NCBI GenBank assembly: GCA_002305615.1
Contig: DBPU01000026.1
Coordinates: forward strand, 40,660 to 95,561
Length of the DNA stretch: 54,902 nt
Direction of reading: 5' to 3'
Origin: Verrucomicrobia bacterium UBA1412
Lineage (GTDB): Bacteria; Verrucomicrobiota; Verrucomicrobiia; Limisphaerales; UBA1412
A program made the position numbers and the translations under genes. The notes beneath the pieces were generated by a model, which saw only the letters and a list, made by a program, of their open reading frames with translations, was not told the origin of the DNA and did no database searches. Positions 1-9,296 of the stretch are shown here, piece by piece (the stretch's first letter is position 1; each line of letters begins with the position of its first letter).

Positions 1-1007
1 TGCCAGGCTTTGTGTTTCATCTTCTTGATATCCTCCAGAACGGCATCGGCTTGCTGCCCCGAAACAATGGCAACCATGCCAACCCCCATATTGAAAACCT
101 GATATATCTCTGATTCATCTATGAGACCGGACTCCTGAATCAGCTTAAAAATGGGCAATACAGGCCACGATCCCCTCTCAACCACAGCATCGCAGTTACG
201 GGGCAACACCCGTGGGATATTATCAATGAATCCGCCACCTGTGATGTGAGCAAACCCCTTCAACACGCGGGGAGCTTTAGGCTGATTGTACTTCTTCAAA
301 AGCATTTGAATCACATTCCCGTAGCTGATGTGAACCTTGAGCAGCTCCGCACCCAGCGTGGTTTTGAGGCCGGCCGGTTTGGAATCCAGCTCTAACCCCA
401 GCTTTTCAAGGAAGATTTTGCGAGCCAACGAATATCCATTCGTATGAAGGCCGCTGGACGCGATTCCAATTAACCGATCGCCCTTTTTAATCCCCTTTCC
501 GTCAAGCAGATTAGATTTCTCAACCACGCCGACGATTGTTCCGGACACATCATATTCACCCGGAGCGTAAAAATCAGGCATCTGAGCGGTCTCTCCTCCA
601 ATGAGAGCACAACGGTTCTCCTTGCAAGCCTTGGCAAAACCGCTGATCAATTGGGGAAATACCTTCGCATCCAGCTTGCCGGTCCCAATATAATCCAGGA
701 AAAAGAGCGGCTCGGCTCCCATGACCGCAATATCTCCCACACAATGATTCACTAAATCCGCGCCCACGGTATTGTGCTTATTCATTGCGAAAGCAATCTT
801 CAGTTTGGTACCAACACCATCCACGCTGGAAACCAAAACAGGCTGTTTATATTGGCTTGTCTTAAGAGCAAATAGTCCCCCAAACCCACCTACCTTCCCG
901 AGGACTTCGGGGCGATGGGTCGAAGCTAATAACTTGGGGAGTTTGGATTTTACAGAATTGCCGAGGTCTATATCCACCCCGGCTTGAGCATAAGCTTTTT
1001 TCTTCAC
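1..1007 (-). CDS. purM: Phosphoribosylformylglycinamidine cyclo-ligase (AIR synthase), C-terminus cut by window edge
   Basis: Reverse-strand translation gives about 335 residues running off the window start. The family is normally about 345 residues, so only the last ten or so are missing. PurM makes aminoimidazole ribonucleotide from FGAM with ATP in cytosolic purine synthesis. Visible hallmarks are YAQAGVDIDLGN near the N-terminus, the SSVDGVGTKLK segment, the GGETAQMP loop and the HITGGGFIDNIPRVLP segment, all characteristic of PurM. The start is taken as GTG (V-K-K-K-A-Y) because no in-frame ATG lies between it and the upstream stop, and a GGA precedes it by about six bases. It follows the adenylate-forming gene on the same strand after 103 bases. 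Product is certain; the start is less so. Confidence 0.95.
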   Translation of the reverse strand, partial: MKKKAYAQAGVDIDLGNSVKSKLPKLLASTHRPEVLGKVGGFGGLFALKTSQYKQPVLVSSVDGVGTKLKIAFAMNKHNTVGADLVNHCVGDIAVMGAEPLFFLDYIGTGKLDAKVFPQLISGFAKACKENRCALIGGETAQMPDFYAPGEYDVSGTIVGVVEKSNLLDGKGIKKGDRLIGIASSGLHTNGYSLARKIFLEKLGLELDSKPAGLKTTLGAELLKVHISYGNVIQMLLKKYNQPKAPRVLKGFAHITGGGFIDNIPRVLPRNCDAVVERGSWPVLPIFKLIQESGLIDESEIYQVFNMGVGMVAIVSGQQADAVLEDIKKMKHKAW

Positions 1008-1110
1008 AATTTGTCCAGTTGAAATGTTATTTTGCCAGGCAAGAGAATCCCGCCGCCCTTATCCAAACGGGAAAACCGGTTCTTCGCAAGCCTCAAATGC
1101 AATCTGAGAA

Positions 1111-2547
1111 TTATTTTTCATTTTTTTCGCCGATCTCCTCCTCTCTGACCTTGGCAACGGGCAACTCGCTCACAAGCCAGCGATGTTTCCCTCGAGCCGT
1201 CCGTTCCGTTTCTTCTACGGCCCTAAAGCTCACTTCAAAGTCATCACCAAGCTTCTTTCTTATCCCTGCACGAATAGTCTCCAGCTGAGTATTACTGAAT
1301 TGAGGGGTCGGTTTATAGCGGAACTCGGCGACTCCAGGCTCTCTTTGATAAAACTGTACCGCATAGAGATTGTCAAAAACGGCATCATGCATGTTAAACA
1401 TCGTCAGAGAAATCCTTCTTCCCATCGCGCTAACCAAAAATTCCTGCTCTCGCCCGGCTATTTCCGTCGCAGCCAACCAGGGCAGCTCGTGCGGATAATC
1501 CGCCGTAGCCACTTTCACATAATCTCCGGTCCGATACCGAATAAGAGGCATGACGTGGTTGTGAAAAGAGGTAGCGATCACCTCTTGATATCCCTCCTCA
1601 TCGGCAGGCCCCAACTCAGTATAACCATAAGTCGGCCAAAAGTAGAAAAAAGGCGTGCTGGCTCCTTCGCCGGCCAATACAGCCCGCTCGGAATGACCAT
1701 ACCAGCGATAAACCTGGCATCGAAAGACCCGTTCTAGCATCCGCTTCTGAGGAAGGTTCAAACGCTCTGAACCACACAGAACCGCTTTCAACGGAACCCG
1801 CCAGGATTGGCGGCTCTGGTCCAAATACTCTGCTATCTGCAAAGCAGCCGAAGGATATGCGTGGAGAAAATCGGGCTTAAACGCTTCAATTCTCTCCAAA
1901 TATTCCGGCATTCTCTCTGCTGTCAAGTGAGCCGAAGACATCAGAAGCCAGTTGCGAGTCGCATCATAAGAGTAAATACGCCCTGATGAGGATTGCGTTG
2001 TCACATGCCCCCGGATTAAAACCAGCCGAGCTCCGGACTGCCATCCCGCCCGCTGCCACATGGCTTCCAAAAAAGCCTGCTCTTTCGGGCGGCTGACTCC
2101 TTTTTGTAGGTAAAAACCAACAGGCACCCCGGTCGAACCGCCTGTCGTAATATAAAGCCGCTTGGAAGCTGGGTATTCCAGGGAAACGAATTCTTGCAGA
2201 TGCTCTTGAATATCCCTCTTTTCCAATAGGGGAGCAGAAACTATATTTTCCGGTTCAAGAACTTTTTCCGGGTGAAACTTAGCCCGTTCAAAAGCCTTTC
2301 GATACCATGGACACGAGCTCTGCGCCCTCATTAAAGTAGAGCGTATCTGCTTTAACTGGTATTCTCGAATATCCTCCTCATCCCAATCCAAGGATTCTCG
2401 GATAAGGCGTTTGAATTGAGAGTAACCTTCACCCCACTTCCATTTCCCTGGAAGAATACGATAAACCGACCCCAGAAAGGTTTTCATCCCATCTGGAACA
2501 GAATCGTACACTTTTAAAAGCGGATAAAGCTTATCTTCCAGCGACAT
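1111..2547 (-). CDS. PaaK/CapK-family adenylate-forming enzyme (phenylacetate-CoA ligase-like)
   Basis: A 478-residue cytosolic protein of the PaaK/CapK/F390-synthetase branch of AMP-forming ligases. Visible features are the PLLEKRDIQEH segment (about 106-116), the Ser/Thr/Gly-rich nucleotide loop TTGGSTGVPVG (134-144), a WYGHSE segment and a YGYTELGP segment that matches the family's adenylate-binding region. Members activate a carboxylate with ATP; some act in phenylacetate breakdown, others (CapK type) beside surface-polysaccharide genes. No other paa or capsule genes are nearby, so the substrate cannot be named. It sits between the fucosidase and purM on the same strand. An inverted repeat lies just upstream at 2575-2606. 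The ATG start is unambiguous in this frame. Confidence 0.8.
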   Translation of the reverse strand: MSLEDKLYPLLKVYDSVPDGMKTFLGSVYRILPGKWKWGEGYSQFKRLIRESLDWDEEDIREYQLKQIRSTLMRAQSSCPWYRKAFERAKFHPEKVLEPENIVSAPLLEKRDIQEHLQEFVSLEYPASKRLYITTGGSTGVPVGFYLQKGVSRPKEQAFLEAMWQRAGWQSGARLVLIRGHVTTQSSSGRIYSYDATRNWLLMSSAHLTAERMPEYLERIEAFKPDFLHAYPSAALQIAEYLDQSRQSWRVPLKAVLCGSERLNLPQKRMLERVFRCQVYRWYGHSERAVLAGEGASTPFFYFWPTYGYTELGPADEEGYQEVIATSFHNHVMPLIRYRTGDYVKVATADYPHELPWLAATEIAGREQEFLVSAMGRRISLTMFNMHDAVFDNLYAVQFYQREPGVAEFRYKPTPQFSNTQLETIRAGIRKKLGDDFEVSFRAVEETERTARGKHRWLVSELPVAKVREEEIGEKNEK

Positions 2548-2574
2548 CTCAATTCAATAGGTAACCATCTCTCC

Positions 2575-2606
2575 GGCCAGCACTTCACACATATAAAGCA
2601 CTGGCC
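2575..2606 (-). other. Stem-loop between fucosidase and PaaK-like gene
   Basis: GGCCAG at 2575-2580 faces CTGGCC at 2601-2606. On the minus-strand RNA the stem can be extended inward by five further pairs, two of them G-U, around a loop of about ten bases. No T-run follows on either strand, so it does not look like a classical intrinsic terminator. It could be an mRNA processing or stabilising hairpin within a read-through transcript. Confidence 0.4.
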
Positions 2607-2620
2607 AGAAAGAATGTTTT

Positions 2621-4408
2621 CTACTCCTGTCTTTTTGCTTTAATATCCCGCAAATTTACAGGAGACCACGCAGAATCCGCGCTACGTACCAGAAGCTGAA
2701 TCGGCTGACCGGCTTCGAATTCAAACACGCCCAGAGAAACCGGGGCGCTGAACTTCTCATAGCTGCCTGTGCTTTTGACCTTAACCGGGCTGACCTTGTC
2801 GCCTACGACCACTTCCATTACCGTATCACCTTGGCTCGCAACGGAGCTGAAAAGCTCAAATTTACCTGAGTTTTTCAGTTTAAAATTCCATGAAAAAGAA
2901 TCCTTGGAATCCGTCCAGTAACCGATATTGTCTTTGCTTTCTTTTTGCTCAACAATGAGTTTTCCGGTTAATTCTGCCTCGCCCACGGCAAGATCGAAAT
3001 CTTTGCTTCCATCAACGATCAAGGGAATGACCTCAACATTCAGAAAACCTTTCAACTTCAATGAAATAACCTCCGGTCTTTCCAGGTTTCCGGGAGTTCT
3101 TCCGGGCACTTTAACCCATACCCCTGATTCGTCGATTTGAGTGCTGACCGGGACGGGTTCCCATAGCAAATTAGCGCTGAGAACTTCATTACGAAGCCCG
3201 GGCAGTAACAGAGTTCCATCTTCGGGCCAATCAAAGACATGCAGATAAAGACGCACGCCATCGGGCTCCAGGCGTTTCGTGCAGCGGCCCCAGGACAATT
3301 TCTTGAAAGGACTTGCCGTAGTATTGTAAATGCTCTCTCCGTTAATGTGCATCCAATTGCCAACCTCACTAAAACATTCCACAGTCGCTTCGGGAACACT
3401 GCCATCAGCCTTGGGCCCCATGTTGATGAGATAATTTCCTCCTTTGGAAGCAATGTCCACCAGGTTTTTAATAACTCTTTCAGGAGATTTCCAGTTTTGA
3501 TCATGCTCTGAATACCCCCAGGTATTGTTCAGCGTCATGCACACCTCCCAATCACGGCCATCCGCATAACCCGTAGAAGGAATATGTTGCTCCGGCGTCG
3601 CAGAATCACCATGGAAATTACCGCCCAGGCGGTCATTCATAATGATTCCGGGCTGGAGTTCATGAGCCAGCTTGAATAGAGGTTCCGCCAGCTCCGGTGT
3701 CATATTGGCAGGAGTATCCCACCAGATGATGTCAATCTTGCCGTAATTGCTTAAAATTTCCCTGGTTTGGGGTATCGCTATTTCATTAATGTATTTGGCA
3801 AAATCCCCCTTCTGTGCATCGTCCCACTTATTCTTGTAAGCGCCCCCACCCGGGTGTGTCCAGTCCTGCGCCTGAGAATAGTAAAACCCGAATTTCATGC
3901 CGTGCTTGTGGCAGGCTTCTGCCAATGGAGCAATTAAATCTTTTCCATAAGGAGTCGCATCCACCACATCCCAGTTGCTAACCTTACTATTGAAAAGAGC
4001 AAAGCCATCATGGTGTTTGGACGTAATCACAATATATTTCATCCCGGCCTTCTTTGCCATGATCACCCATTGCTCGGGCGTGTAGTTCACCGGATTAAAC
4101 TTCTCAGAATAGGCCTTGTAATCGGCCACAGGAATCTCCATGTCGTTTAATATCCACTCTCCGGCGCCCCCTGTCTGCTTACCGTTGTGGGCCCCTGCCA
4201 GAGCCGCATAAACACCCCAGTGTATGAACATTCCGAATTTGGCTTCTCTCCACCAGGCCATCCGAGCATCATGCTCAGCCTTACTTTCCACCGGCTGGGT
4301 AATGACGGGTTGAGATTTCGTTTCTGCGGCCTCGGACGCCAAGGGCGACACGCTCACCCATGCCGCCAGTAACGCCGCAGCACTCATTTTCTTAGTAAAA
4401 CTTTTCAT
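2621..4408 (-). CDS. Secreted alpha-L-fucosidase, GH29
   Basis: 595 residues from the chosen start. A longer TTG-initiated frame (to 4462) exists, but the ATG at 4408 begins a clean Sec signal peptide (MKSFTKK, then a hydrophobic stretch, cleavage near SEA-AE). GH29 landmarks are FGMFIHWGVY (57-66), ITSKHHDGFALF (127-138) with the conserved His pair, and IDIIWWD (224-230), whose Asp fits the catalytic nucleophile position. GH29 enzymes release alpha-L-fucose with retention of configuration. The last 120 residues or so form a separate beta-rich C-terminal region. The enzyme should act in the periplasm or outside the cell. The 160 bases upstream hold no gene and probably carry its promoter. Confidence 0.93.
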   Translation of the reverse strand: MKSFTKKMSAAALLAAWVSVSPLASEAAETKSQPVITQPVESKAEHDARMAWWREAKFGMFIHWGVYAALAGAHNGKQTGGAGEWILNDMEIPVADYKAYSEKFNPVNYTPEQWVIMAKKAGMKYIVITSKHHDGFALFNSKVSNWDVVDATPYGKDLIAPLAEACHKHGMKFGFYYSQAQDWTHPGGGAYKNKWDDAQKGDFAKYINEIAIPQTREILSNYGKIDIIWWDTPANMTPELAEPLFKLAHELQPGIIMNDRLGGNFHGDSATPEQHIPSTGYADGRDWEVCMTLNNTWGYSEHDQNWKSPERVIKNLVDIASKGGNYLINMGPKADGSVPEATVECFSEVGNWMHINGESIYNTTASPFKKLSWGRCTKRLEPDGVRLYLHVFDWPEDGTLLLPGLRNEVLSANLLWEPVPVSTQIDESGVWVKVPGRTPGNLERPEVISLKLKGFLNVEVIPLIVDGSKDFDLAVGEAELTGKLIVEQKESKDNIGYWTDSKDSFSWNFKLKNSGKFELFSSVASQGDTVMEVVVGDKVSPVKVKSTGSYEKFSAPVSLGVFEFEAGQPIQLLVRSADSAWSPVNLRDIKAKRQE

Positions 4409-4568
4409 AATTAAACAAAAATTATCAAGAGGGATACTGGCAAAACAACCCCGCTTTGGCAAGCTTTTTAGCCTTTTGGGAACAGATCATCCCAGAATAT
4501 CTGCTAATACTCTTTTTTCTTCTCCCTACACTTCAAAAAATCTGCCGAAATAAAAGAATCCGGGACTC

Positions 4569-6500
4569 TCAGGAATTGTCCGGGAGAAAGGCATCATAGC
4601 GGAGCGCCATCACCGTTATATCGTCGGACTGTGGTTCGTCTTGTGCGTATTGATGCACAGCGTCACACAGAGAGGCCGTTATCGAAGAAACAGGCTCAGA
4701 CGCTTTATCCTCCAAAAATGCAAGAAGACGATCTTCACCAAAAAGTTTCTGCTCGGAATTCATCGCTTCATTCACGCCGTCGGTATAGATAACGAGAGTT
4801 TCACCGGGGTTTAGCCGAACACACCTGTCTTCGTAAATGGGATAATTGCTGATTCCCAATACAATTCCTTTAGGTAAATCCATGCAGATGGGAGCGAGCC
4901 CCTCCTTCAGGAGTATCGGAGGCAGATGTCCTGCATTGGAATACTCCAACACGCCGGTTTCCGTATCCAGTATACCGCAGAAAACGGTCACAAACATCGT
5001 GTGCTCATTCTGCAAGGCAAGCTCATGGCCTACTTGTTTGAGAATCCCCGAGGGAGAAACTTTTTGATGCTGCATCCCTTTCATCAGGGTGAGAGTTACG
5101 GCCATAAAGAGAGCCGCGGGCACACCTTTGCCGGAAACATCTCCGACCGCAAAGAAAAGCCGCTTATCATCCATTCGGAAAAAGGTATATAAATCCCCAC
5201 CCACTTCTTTGGCCGGCTCCAGAAGAGCATGGATTTTTACGTTATCGACGCCTGGAATATTAAAGTTTCGAGTCAAAAAACTCATCTGGATATGTGTCGC
5301 AATTTTCAGCTCACTCGTAATTCGTTCCTGTTGGACTAAGGATCTGCCCAGGCTGGCAATATAATCCTTCAAACTCGTCCTCATGTTATCGATAGAGCTG
5401 GAAAGAAAGTCGATTTCATCTCGCCTTCCATATCGTTTGATGGCGATGTCCAGATTCCCCTTGGCAATTTCCCCCGTCTCTTTTGCCAGGCCAGCAATAG
5501 GGTGTGTAAACCTTTTTGAAATCCAGAGGACGGTCAAAAGCAAAATGATGAGCCCCAGAATGGCCGAGTGAATAGCGATATCTCTTACGTCGTCCAAGTC
5601 ATCCAGGACCTCTGCCTCCGTCACAACGAAAAGAATAGACCAACCGCTTTTCTGAATCTTTGATAGATAAAGCCAAATTTTCTCTCCTGAACTGGGGACG
5701 AATTCGTCGATGCGCCCGGAATTATCCTTTTGCTCTTTAATGATGGCCGCCAATTTTTTCGGATCCGGCATCCAGCGGTTTTCTTCCCCTTCCGAGGACG
5801 GAAGAACCAATATTTCCCCCCCGGCAGAAACCAGCATGGCAGAGCCAGTATCATACACTCTGACCCGATTGATAATTTTCTGCACTGCCAAAAGCCCCAT
5901 ATCAGCAGTCACTACCCCCATGAAGGAGCGCGTTCCATCCGGTTCGGTTTTAAAAAACGGCACACTATAGGTACACATGGAGGCATTGCCTCCACCTTGA
6001 TCATAATAGGGTTCCGACCAATTGGGGCGGAGCTCTCTCTCAGGAATAGTAAACCAATCCCAAACAGGATAGTTATAACTGGGGTCGTTTAAATTTGTCT
6101 CAACCAGTTCCCCGTCTTTCCAGTAGGAGTAAAAGGCCATGTTTGTCCCAAAGTAGCTTCCGGGCTTAAAGGCGACAGCTGAACCGTAGAAAAGCTCCGG
6201 GCTCATATTCAAAAGATTTTTGATAGACCACTGAATTTCCTCCGGACTGGTGTAGCCGTGTTCCACGTTGCGTTTAAGACTTTCTGTGGCATTCTCAATG
6301 CCGGATAGCAGTGCCGTAATTCGACTGCCGGTCTCTTCATTGAGCCTTTCTACCACCTGGGATACAGCCTCTTGCATCACTCTTTGAACCCTGACATGCA
6401 AATACCACATAATCCCAGAAACAATCAGGGAAGTGCAGAGAAACACGTAGAGACACAAACGAAATGTCAGGCTGTGATAAAAATTTACTTTCTTTGTCAT
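4569..6500 (-). CDS. Membrane Cache-HAMP-PP2C (RsbU/SpoIIE-type) protein phosphatase
   Basis: 643 residues from ATG 6500; a TTG nine codons upstream (6527) is an alternative start. Order of parts: membrane segment about 13-34, extracytoplasmic double-Cache sensor about 40-300 (YGSAVAFKPGSYFG and SEPYYDQGGG segments), second membrane segment about 310-327, HAMP linker about 330-382, short coiled coil, and SpoIIE-type PP2C phosphatase about 395-640. The metal-binding PP2C motifs EVGGDLY (432-438), GDVSGKGVPAALFM and SDDITVMAL are all intact. In known relatives such phosphatases dephosphorylate an anti-sigma-factor antagonist. No STAS or kinase partner lies in this window, so the target is unknown. 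It is likely a ligand-responsive signalling switch at the inner membrane. Confidence 0.9.
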   Translation of the reverse strand: MTKKVNFYHSLTFRLCLYVFLCTSLIVSGIMWYLHVRVQRVMQEAVSQVVERLNEETGSRITALLSGIENATESLKRNVEHGYTSPEEIQWSIKNLLNMSPELFYGSAVAFKPGSYFGTNMAFYSYWKDGELVETNLNDPSYNYPVWDWFTIPERELRPNWSEPYYDQGGGNASMCTYSVPFFKTEPDGTRSFMGVVTADMGLLAVQKIINRVRVYDTGSAMLVSAGGEILVLPSSEGEENRWMPDPKKLAAIIKEQKDNSGRIDEFVPSSGEKIWLYLSKIQKSGWSILFVVTEAEVLDDLDDVRDIAIHSAILGLIILLLTVLWISKRFTHPIAGLAKETGEIAKGNLDIAIKRYGRRDEIDFLSSSIDNMRTSLKDYIASLGRSLVQQERITSELKIATHIQMSFLTRNFNIPGVDNVKIHALLEPAKEVGGDLYTFFRMDDKRLFFAVGDVSGKGVPAALFMAVTLTLMKGMQHQKVSPSGILKQVGHELALQNEHTMFVTVFCGILDTETGVLEYSNAGHLPPILLKEGLAPICMDLPKGIVLGISNYPIYEDRCVRLNPGETLVIYTDGVNEAMNSEQKLFGEDRLLAFLEDKASEPVSSITASLCDAVHQYAQDEPQSDDITVMALRYDAFLPDNS

Positions 6501-6680
6501 GAAAAAGTTACACTGCTTTTCCGTCAATTCCAGGGTGAAAACTTACTTCGATTCAAACCATTCAATAACGGGGAAAGTATGAAGAAAAAGGTGAATAAGT
6601 TCAAGGGCAGAGTCTAATCTTTTTCTGAGCAGAGTTTCCGATTATTAATTTGTTTTCTAGCAAACAACCCCCGAAAAACA

Positions 6681-6717
6681 GAAAGCAGGCAAACACCAAC
6701 TCCGGCACTTGCCTGCT
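6681..6717 (-). terminator. Probable intrinsic terminator of the Gly/Met-rich protein gene
   Basis: AGCAGGCAA at 6684-6692 pairs perfectly with TTGCCTGCT at 6709-6717, leaving a 16-base loop. In the minus direction it is followed by TTCTGTTTTT, an interrupted U-run. It lies about 30 bases past the stop codon at 6748, the position expected for a terminator of that gene. Confidence 0.6.
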
Positions 6718-6747
6718 ACTTAAAAAATATTCCGAAAACAGAGCGAG

Positions 6748-8034
6748 CTATCTGCCTCCGCCGCCTCTCATTCCTCTGCCTCCCATCATCATACGAAAAT
6801 CCATTTGTGGCGGCTCTGAAAAGGCACCCGGATTAGCACGATACTCTAATTGTGTCCTTGCGCTCCGAAAGAGTCCAAGCATATTTTGGTCATTTGCATA
6901 TTGAGACTCCAGCGTAGAGAGGTAGTTCAATCGGGTTTGAGCTACATCAGGGGTGAGGCCTTCACCCCCGGGACCGGCACCCGAAAGCCCCATCAACAGC
7001 ATTCCCCTCAGCCCTTGATTGTCACCAACGGAATTCAAAGCCGTATTAAACATCTCATTAGCCTGAGAGTTCGAGCCGACAAAATTCAATGCTGAGGCCA
7101 TCAGGCGAGCCTGATCTTGCTGGGCTATATTGGGATCCATGAAGCTACTGTAGATTGCCGGCATTGCACCTTCACCCAGAGATCGAACCAGGAAATCCAA
7201 GGTCGTTCCATCCACTCTGCCATCTACTATGAGACTGTTCTGCAGGGCTGCCGCATATTCAGTATCCCCCAGTTGAGCCAGCAAATCGTAAAGCTGGCGC
7301 TTATCAGCATTGTTAATTTCAGTGGAAGCCAAAAGGTTGCGGGCTGTCGTAATAGTCACGTTACGAAAAGCGCTCTCATCAATGCCTTGCAGAATCCTCG
7401 ACAGATAAACCAACTCGGATGCATCCATGGCAGTAGGAACCAGCTGTCCTAAAAGGCCAATCGCCTCATCTCCTCCAATATCTCCAAGAACCTCGATCAG
7501 CCCCTGTCGAGTGCTGGCGGGAATCATGCCGCCGCCGCGACCCATGCCCATCATTCCCATTCGATTTCTCATGTCACCAGGCCCATTACCTCCCGGCTGC
7601 ATACCCATCTGCCCTTCGAAGGGATTACCACCTCCACGGCCCATACCTGAAAGCTGCACATTGTCGCCACTCAAAAAATAACCCTTGATGGGATCAACGG
7701 ATTCAGTACCCGCTTCCACCAATCCTTGGAAACAGAAAAGAGCCTCACGGATTCTCTTGCGGTTATCTTCCCCCAGATTGCGAAGCCGCTCCACAAGAAC
7801 GATCGGGTCCAGACCTGAAGTGATTTCATGGGCCGGAGCCGCTATGTTGCTCGCCCCAGACCTCGCACGGCTGATTTCCGCTTCCAATTGCGCCCGTTCC
7901 TGATTCCAAAGCGCGGTGCGCTTGGCAACCTCTTCTGCTGCATTGCGATCGACTTTTAACACATAAAAACCGCTAGCGCCCACCACACAAAAGCAAATGG
8001 CAACAGCGCCGGCTAAAATACTTTTCGCACTCAT
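6748..8034 (-). CDS. Membrane-anchored Gly/Met-rich alpha-helical protein, function unknown
   Basis: 428 residues. The frame opens at 8100, but ATG 8034 (MSAKSILAGA) directly starts a membrane anchor or uncleaved signal (about 4-27), followed by a short coiled coil (about 28-60), so that start is preferred. The middle carries a Met/Gly-rich low-complexity stretch (GMGRGGGNPFEGQMGMQ and similar). After it come roughly 250 residues of amphipathic helices that resemble a HEAT-like solenoid (EVLGDIGGDEAIGLLGQL, LLAQLGDTEYAAALQNSL). The C-terminus is again Met/Gly/Arg-rich (MMMGGRGMRGGGGR). I recognise no catalytic motif and no named family. It is probably an extracytoplasmic scaffold. It is divergent from the glycosidase gene at 8203. 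Confidence 0.7.
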   Translation of the reverse strand: MSAKSILAGAVAICFCVVGASGFYVLKVDRNAAEEVAKRTALWNQERAQLEAEISRARSGASNIAAPAHEITSGLDPIVLVERLRNLGEDNRKRIREALFCFQGLVEAGTESVDPIKGYFLSGDNVQLSGMGRGGGNPFEGQMGMQPGGNGPGDMRNRMGMMGMGRGGGMIPASTRQGLIEVLGDIGGDEAIGLLGQLVPTAMDASELVYLSRILQGIDESAFRNVTITTARNLLASTEINNADKRQLYDLLAQLGDTEYAAALQNSLIVDGRVDGTTLDFLVRSLGEGAMPAIYSSFMDPNIAQQDQARLMASALNFVGSNSQANEMFNTALNSVGDNQGLRGMLLMGLSGAGPGGEGLTPDVAQTRLNYLSTLESQYANDQNMLGLFRSARTQLEYRANPGAFSEPPQMDFRMMMGGRGMRGGGGR

Positions 8035-8202
8035 ATCGTTCTTTCTAAAAAATAGCCCCGTCGTGTAACACCAATGAAAAACAAAAGTTTCGTTATTCAC
8101 TTTTTTTGAGGAGACGGCACTCTCATTTTATCCTTGCTTTAAGAAACCTCCTTTTCCACAATCTGTTAAGAGCCAGATGGGCAAATTGAAAATCTGAAAA
8201 AT

Positions 8203-9243
8203 ATGATGAAAAATAAATTGATTGTACTTCTTTTCTTGGGGCTGCCATTTCTTTTCCTCCCCTGGAGCAGCCCGGCGGTATCTCCCGAAACCAACGCCTC
8301 TTCAGCTCGAATGATGTTTGGAGATACACGGCGCAAAGGAGTCCCTTTCTCCAAAGACCCTCACGTCATCTATTTCAAAGAACGTTACCTCATGTATTAC
8401 TCTATTCCACCCTTCAAAGACGAAGCGCATAATCCCGTCAAAGGTTGGGGAATCGGTATTGCCCAGAGCGATAATCTCGTCGACTGGAAACCCATTGGCG
8501 AAATCATCCCCTCTCAGGAATGTGACGCCAAGGGCCTTTGCGCTCCATGTGCACGAGTCATCAATGGTGAGGTTCACCTGTTCTATCAAGTTTATGGGAA
8601 CGGGAAAAAAGATGCCATCTGCCATGCCCGAAGCAGCGACGGTATAAAGTTTGAAAAAAATCCCACAAATCCCATTTTTCGACCAGCCGAAGGCACCTGG
8701 AGCTGCGGAAGAGCCATTGATGCCGAGCTCTACTTTTTTAAGAACAAGTACCTCCTTTACTATGCCACGCGGGATGTGGATTTTAAAAAACAACTCCTGG
8801 GAGTTGCTGTGGCTGAGTCAACGGATGGGAAACCGGTGAATTTTGATCGTCACCGCTGGACCAACCTATCCACGGAAAAAGCGATCCTGGCACCTGAGCT
8901 CCCCTGGGAAGGGCAATGTACTGAAGGCGCCTCAGTAATTGAGCGGAATGGGAAGCTCTACATGTTCTATGCCGGGGCTTACAACAACTGGCCTCAACAA
9001 GTCGGAGTCGCCGTAAGCGATGATGGCATTAGCTGGAAAAGACTCTCTGAAGAACCTTTCCTCCGCAACGGCGCCCCGGGACAGTGGAACCATAGTGAAT
9101 CAGGCCACCCCCATATCTTTGATGCTCCGGATGGACGAACTTTTCTCTTTTATCAGGGCAATAACGATAAAGGCAAAACGTGGTATCTATCCCAAGCAGA
9201 GGTTTTCTGGAATGAAAAAGGGCCTTACTTGAAAAACAAATAA
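8203..9243 (+). CDS. Secreted five-bladed beta-propeller glycosidase-like protein (GH43/GH32/GH130-like fold)
   Basis: 346 residues with a strong Sec signal peptide (MMKNKLIVLLFLGLPFLFLP). The repeated pattern of a short aromatic strand after a turn (DPHVIYFKERYLMYYS, GEVHLFYQVYG, NKYLLYYATRD, GKLYMFYAGAYN, GRTFLFYQG) is typical of five-bladed glycosidase propellers. Asp52 in KDPHVIYF and the Glu in CTEGASVI are plausible catalytic carboxylates by analogy with GH43-type enzymes. The exact family and substrate cannot be fixed by eye. It lies near the fucosidase and exported sugar-modifying enzymes, which fits a role in polysaccharide breakdown. The ribosome-binding site is weak; the start is set by the signal peptide. 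Confidence 0.78.
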   Translation: MMKNKLIVLLFLGLPFLFLPWSSPAVSPETNASSARMMFGDTRRKGVPFSKDPHVIYFKERYLMYYSIPPFKDEAHNPVKGWGIGIAQSDNLVDWKPIGEIIPSQECDAKGLCAPCARVINGEVHLFYQVYGNGKKDAICHARSSDGIKFEKNPTNPIFRPAEGTWSCGRAIDAELYFFKNKYLLYYATRDVDFKKQLLGVAVAESTDGKPVNFDRHRWTNLSTEKAILAPELPWEGQCTEGASVIERNGKLYMFYAGAYNNWPQQVGVAVSDDGISWKRLSEEPFLRNGAPGQWNHSESGHPHIFDAPDGRTFLFYQGNNDKGKTWYLSQAEVFWNEKGPYLKNK

Positions 9244-9268
9244 AGCCCTTTGCTTGTTAAAATTTCAG

Positions 9269-9281
9269 CCGGCAGAGCCGG
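9269..9281. terminator. Weak hairpin between convergent genes
   Basis: CCGGC-AGA-GCCGG forms a five-pair stem with a three-base loop in the 53-base gap between the convergent glycosidase-like and oxidoreductase genes. T-richness follows weakly on both strands. The location suits a shared terminator, but the stem is short. Confidence 0.3.
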
Positions 9282-9296
9282 TCTTCTCAGCCAACT

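Noticed and set aside
1111..2547. Phenylacetate degradation
   Set aside because: PaaK-like motif only; no other paa gene is present, and CapK-type members of the family have different roles.
4561..4585. Possible terminator over the end of the PP2C phosphatase gene
   Set aside because: The stem (CCGGAC with GTC-C-CGG) needs a bulge and overlaps the coding end; the following T-rich stretch is broken, so support is too weak to list.
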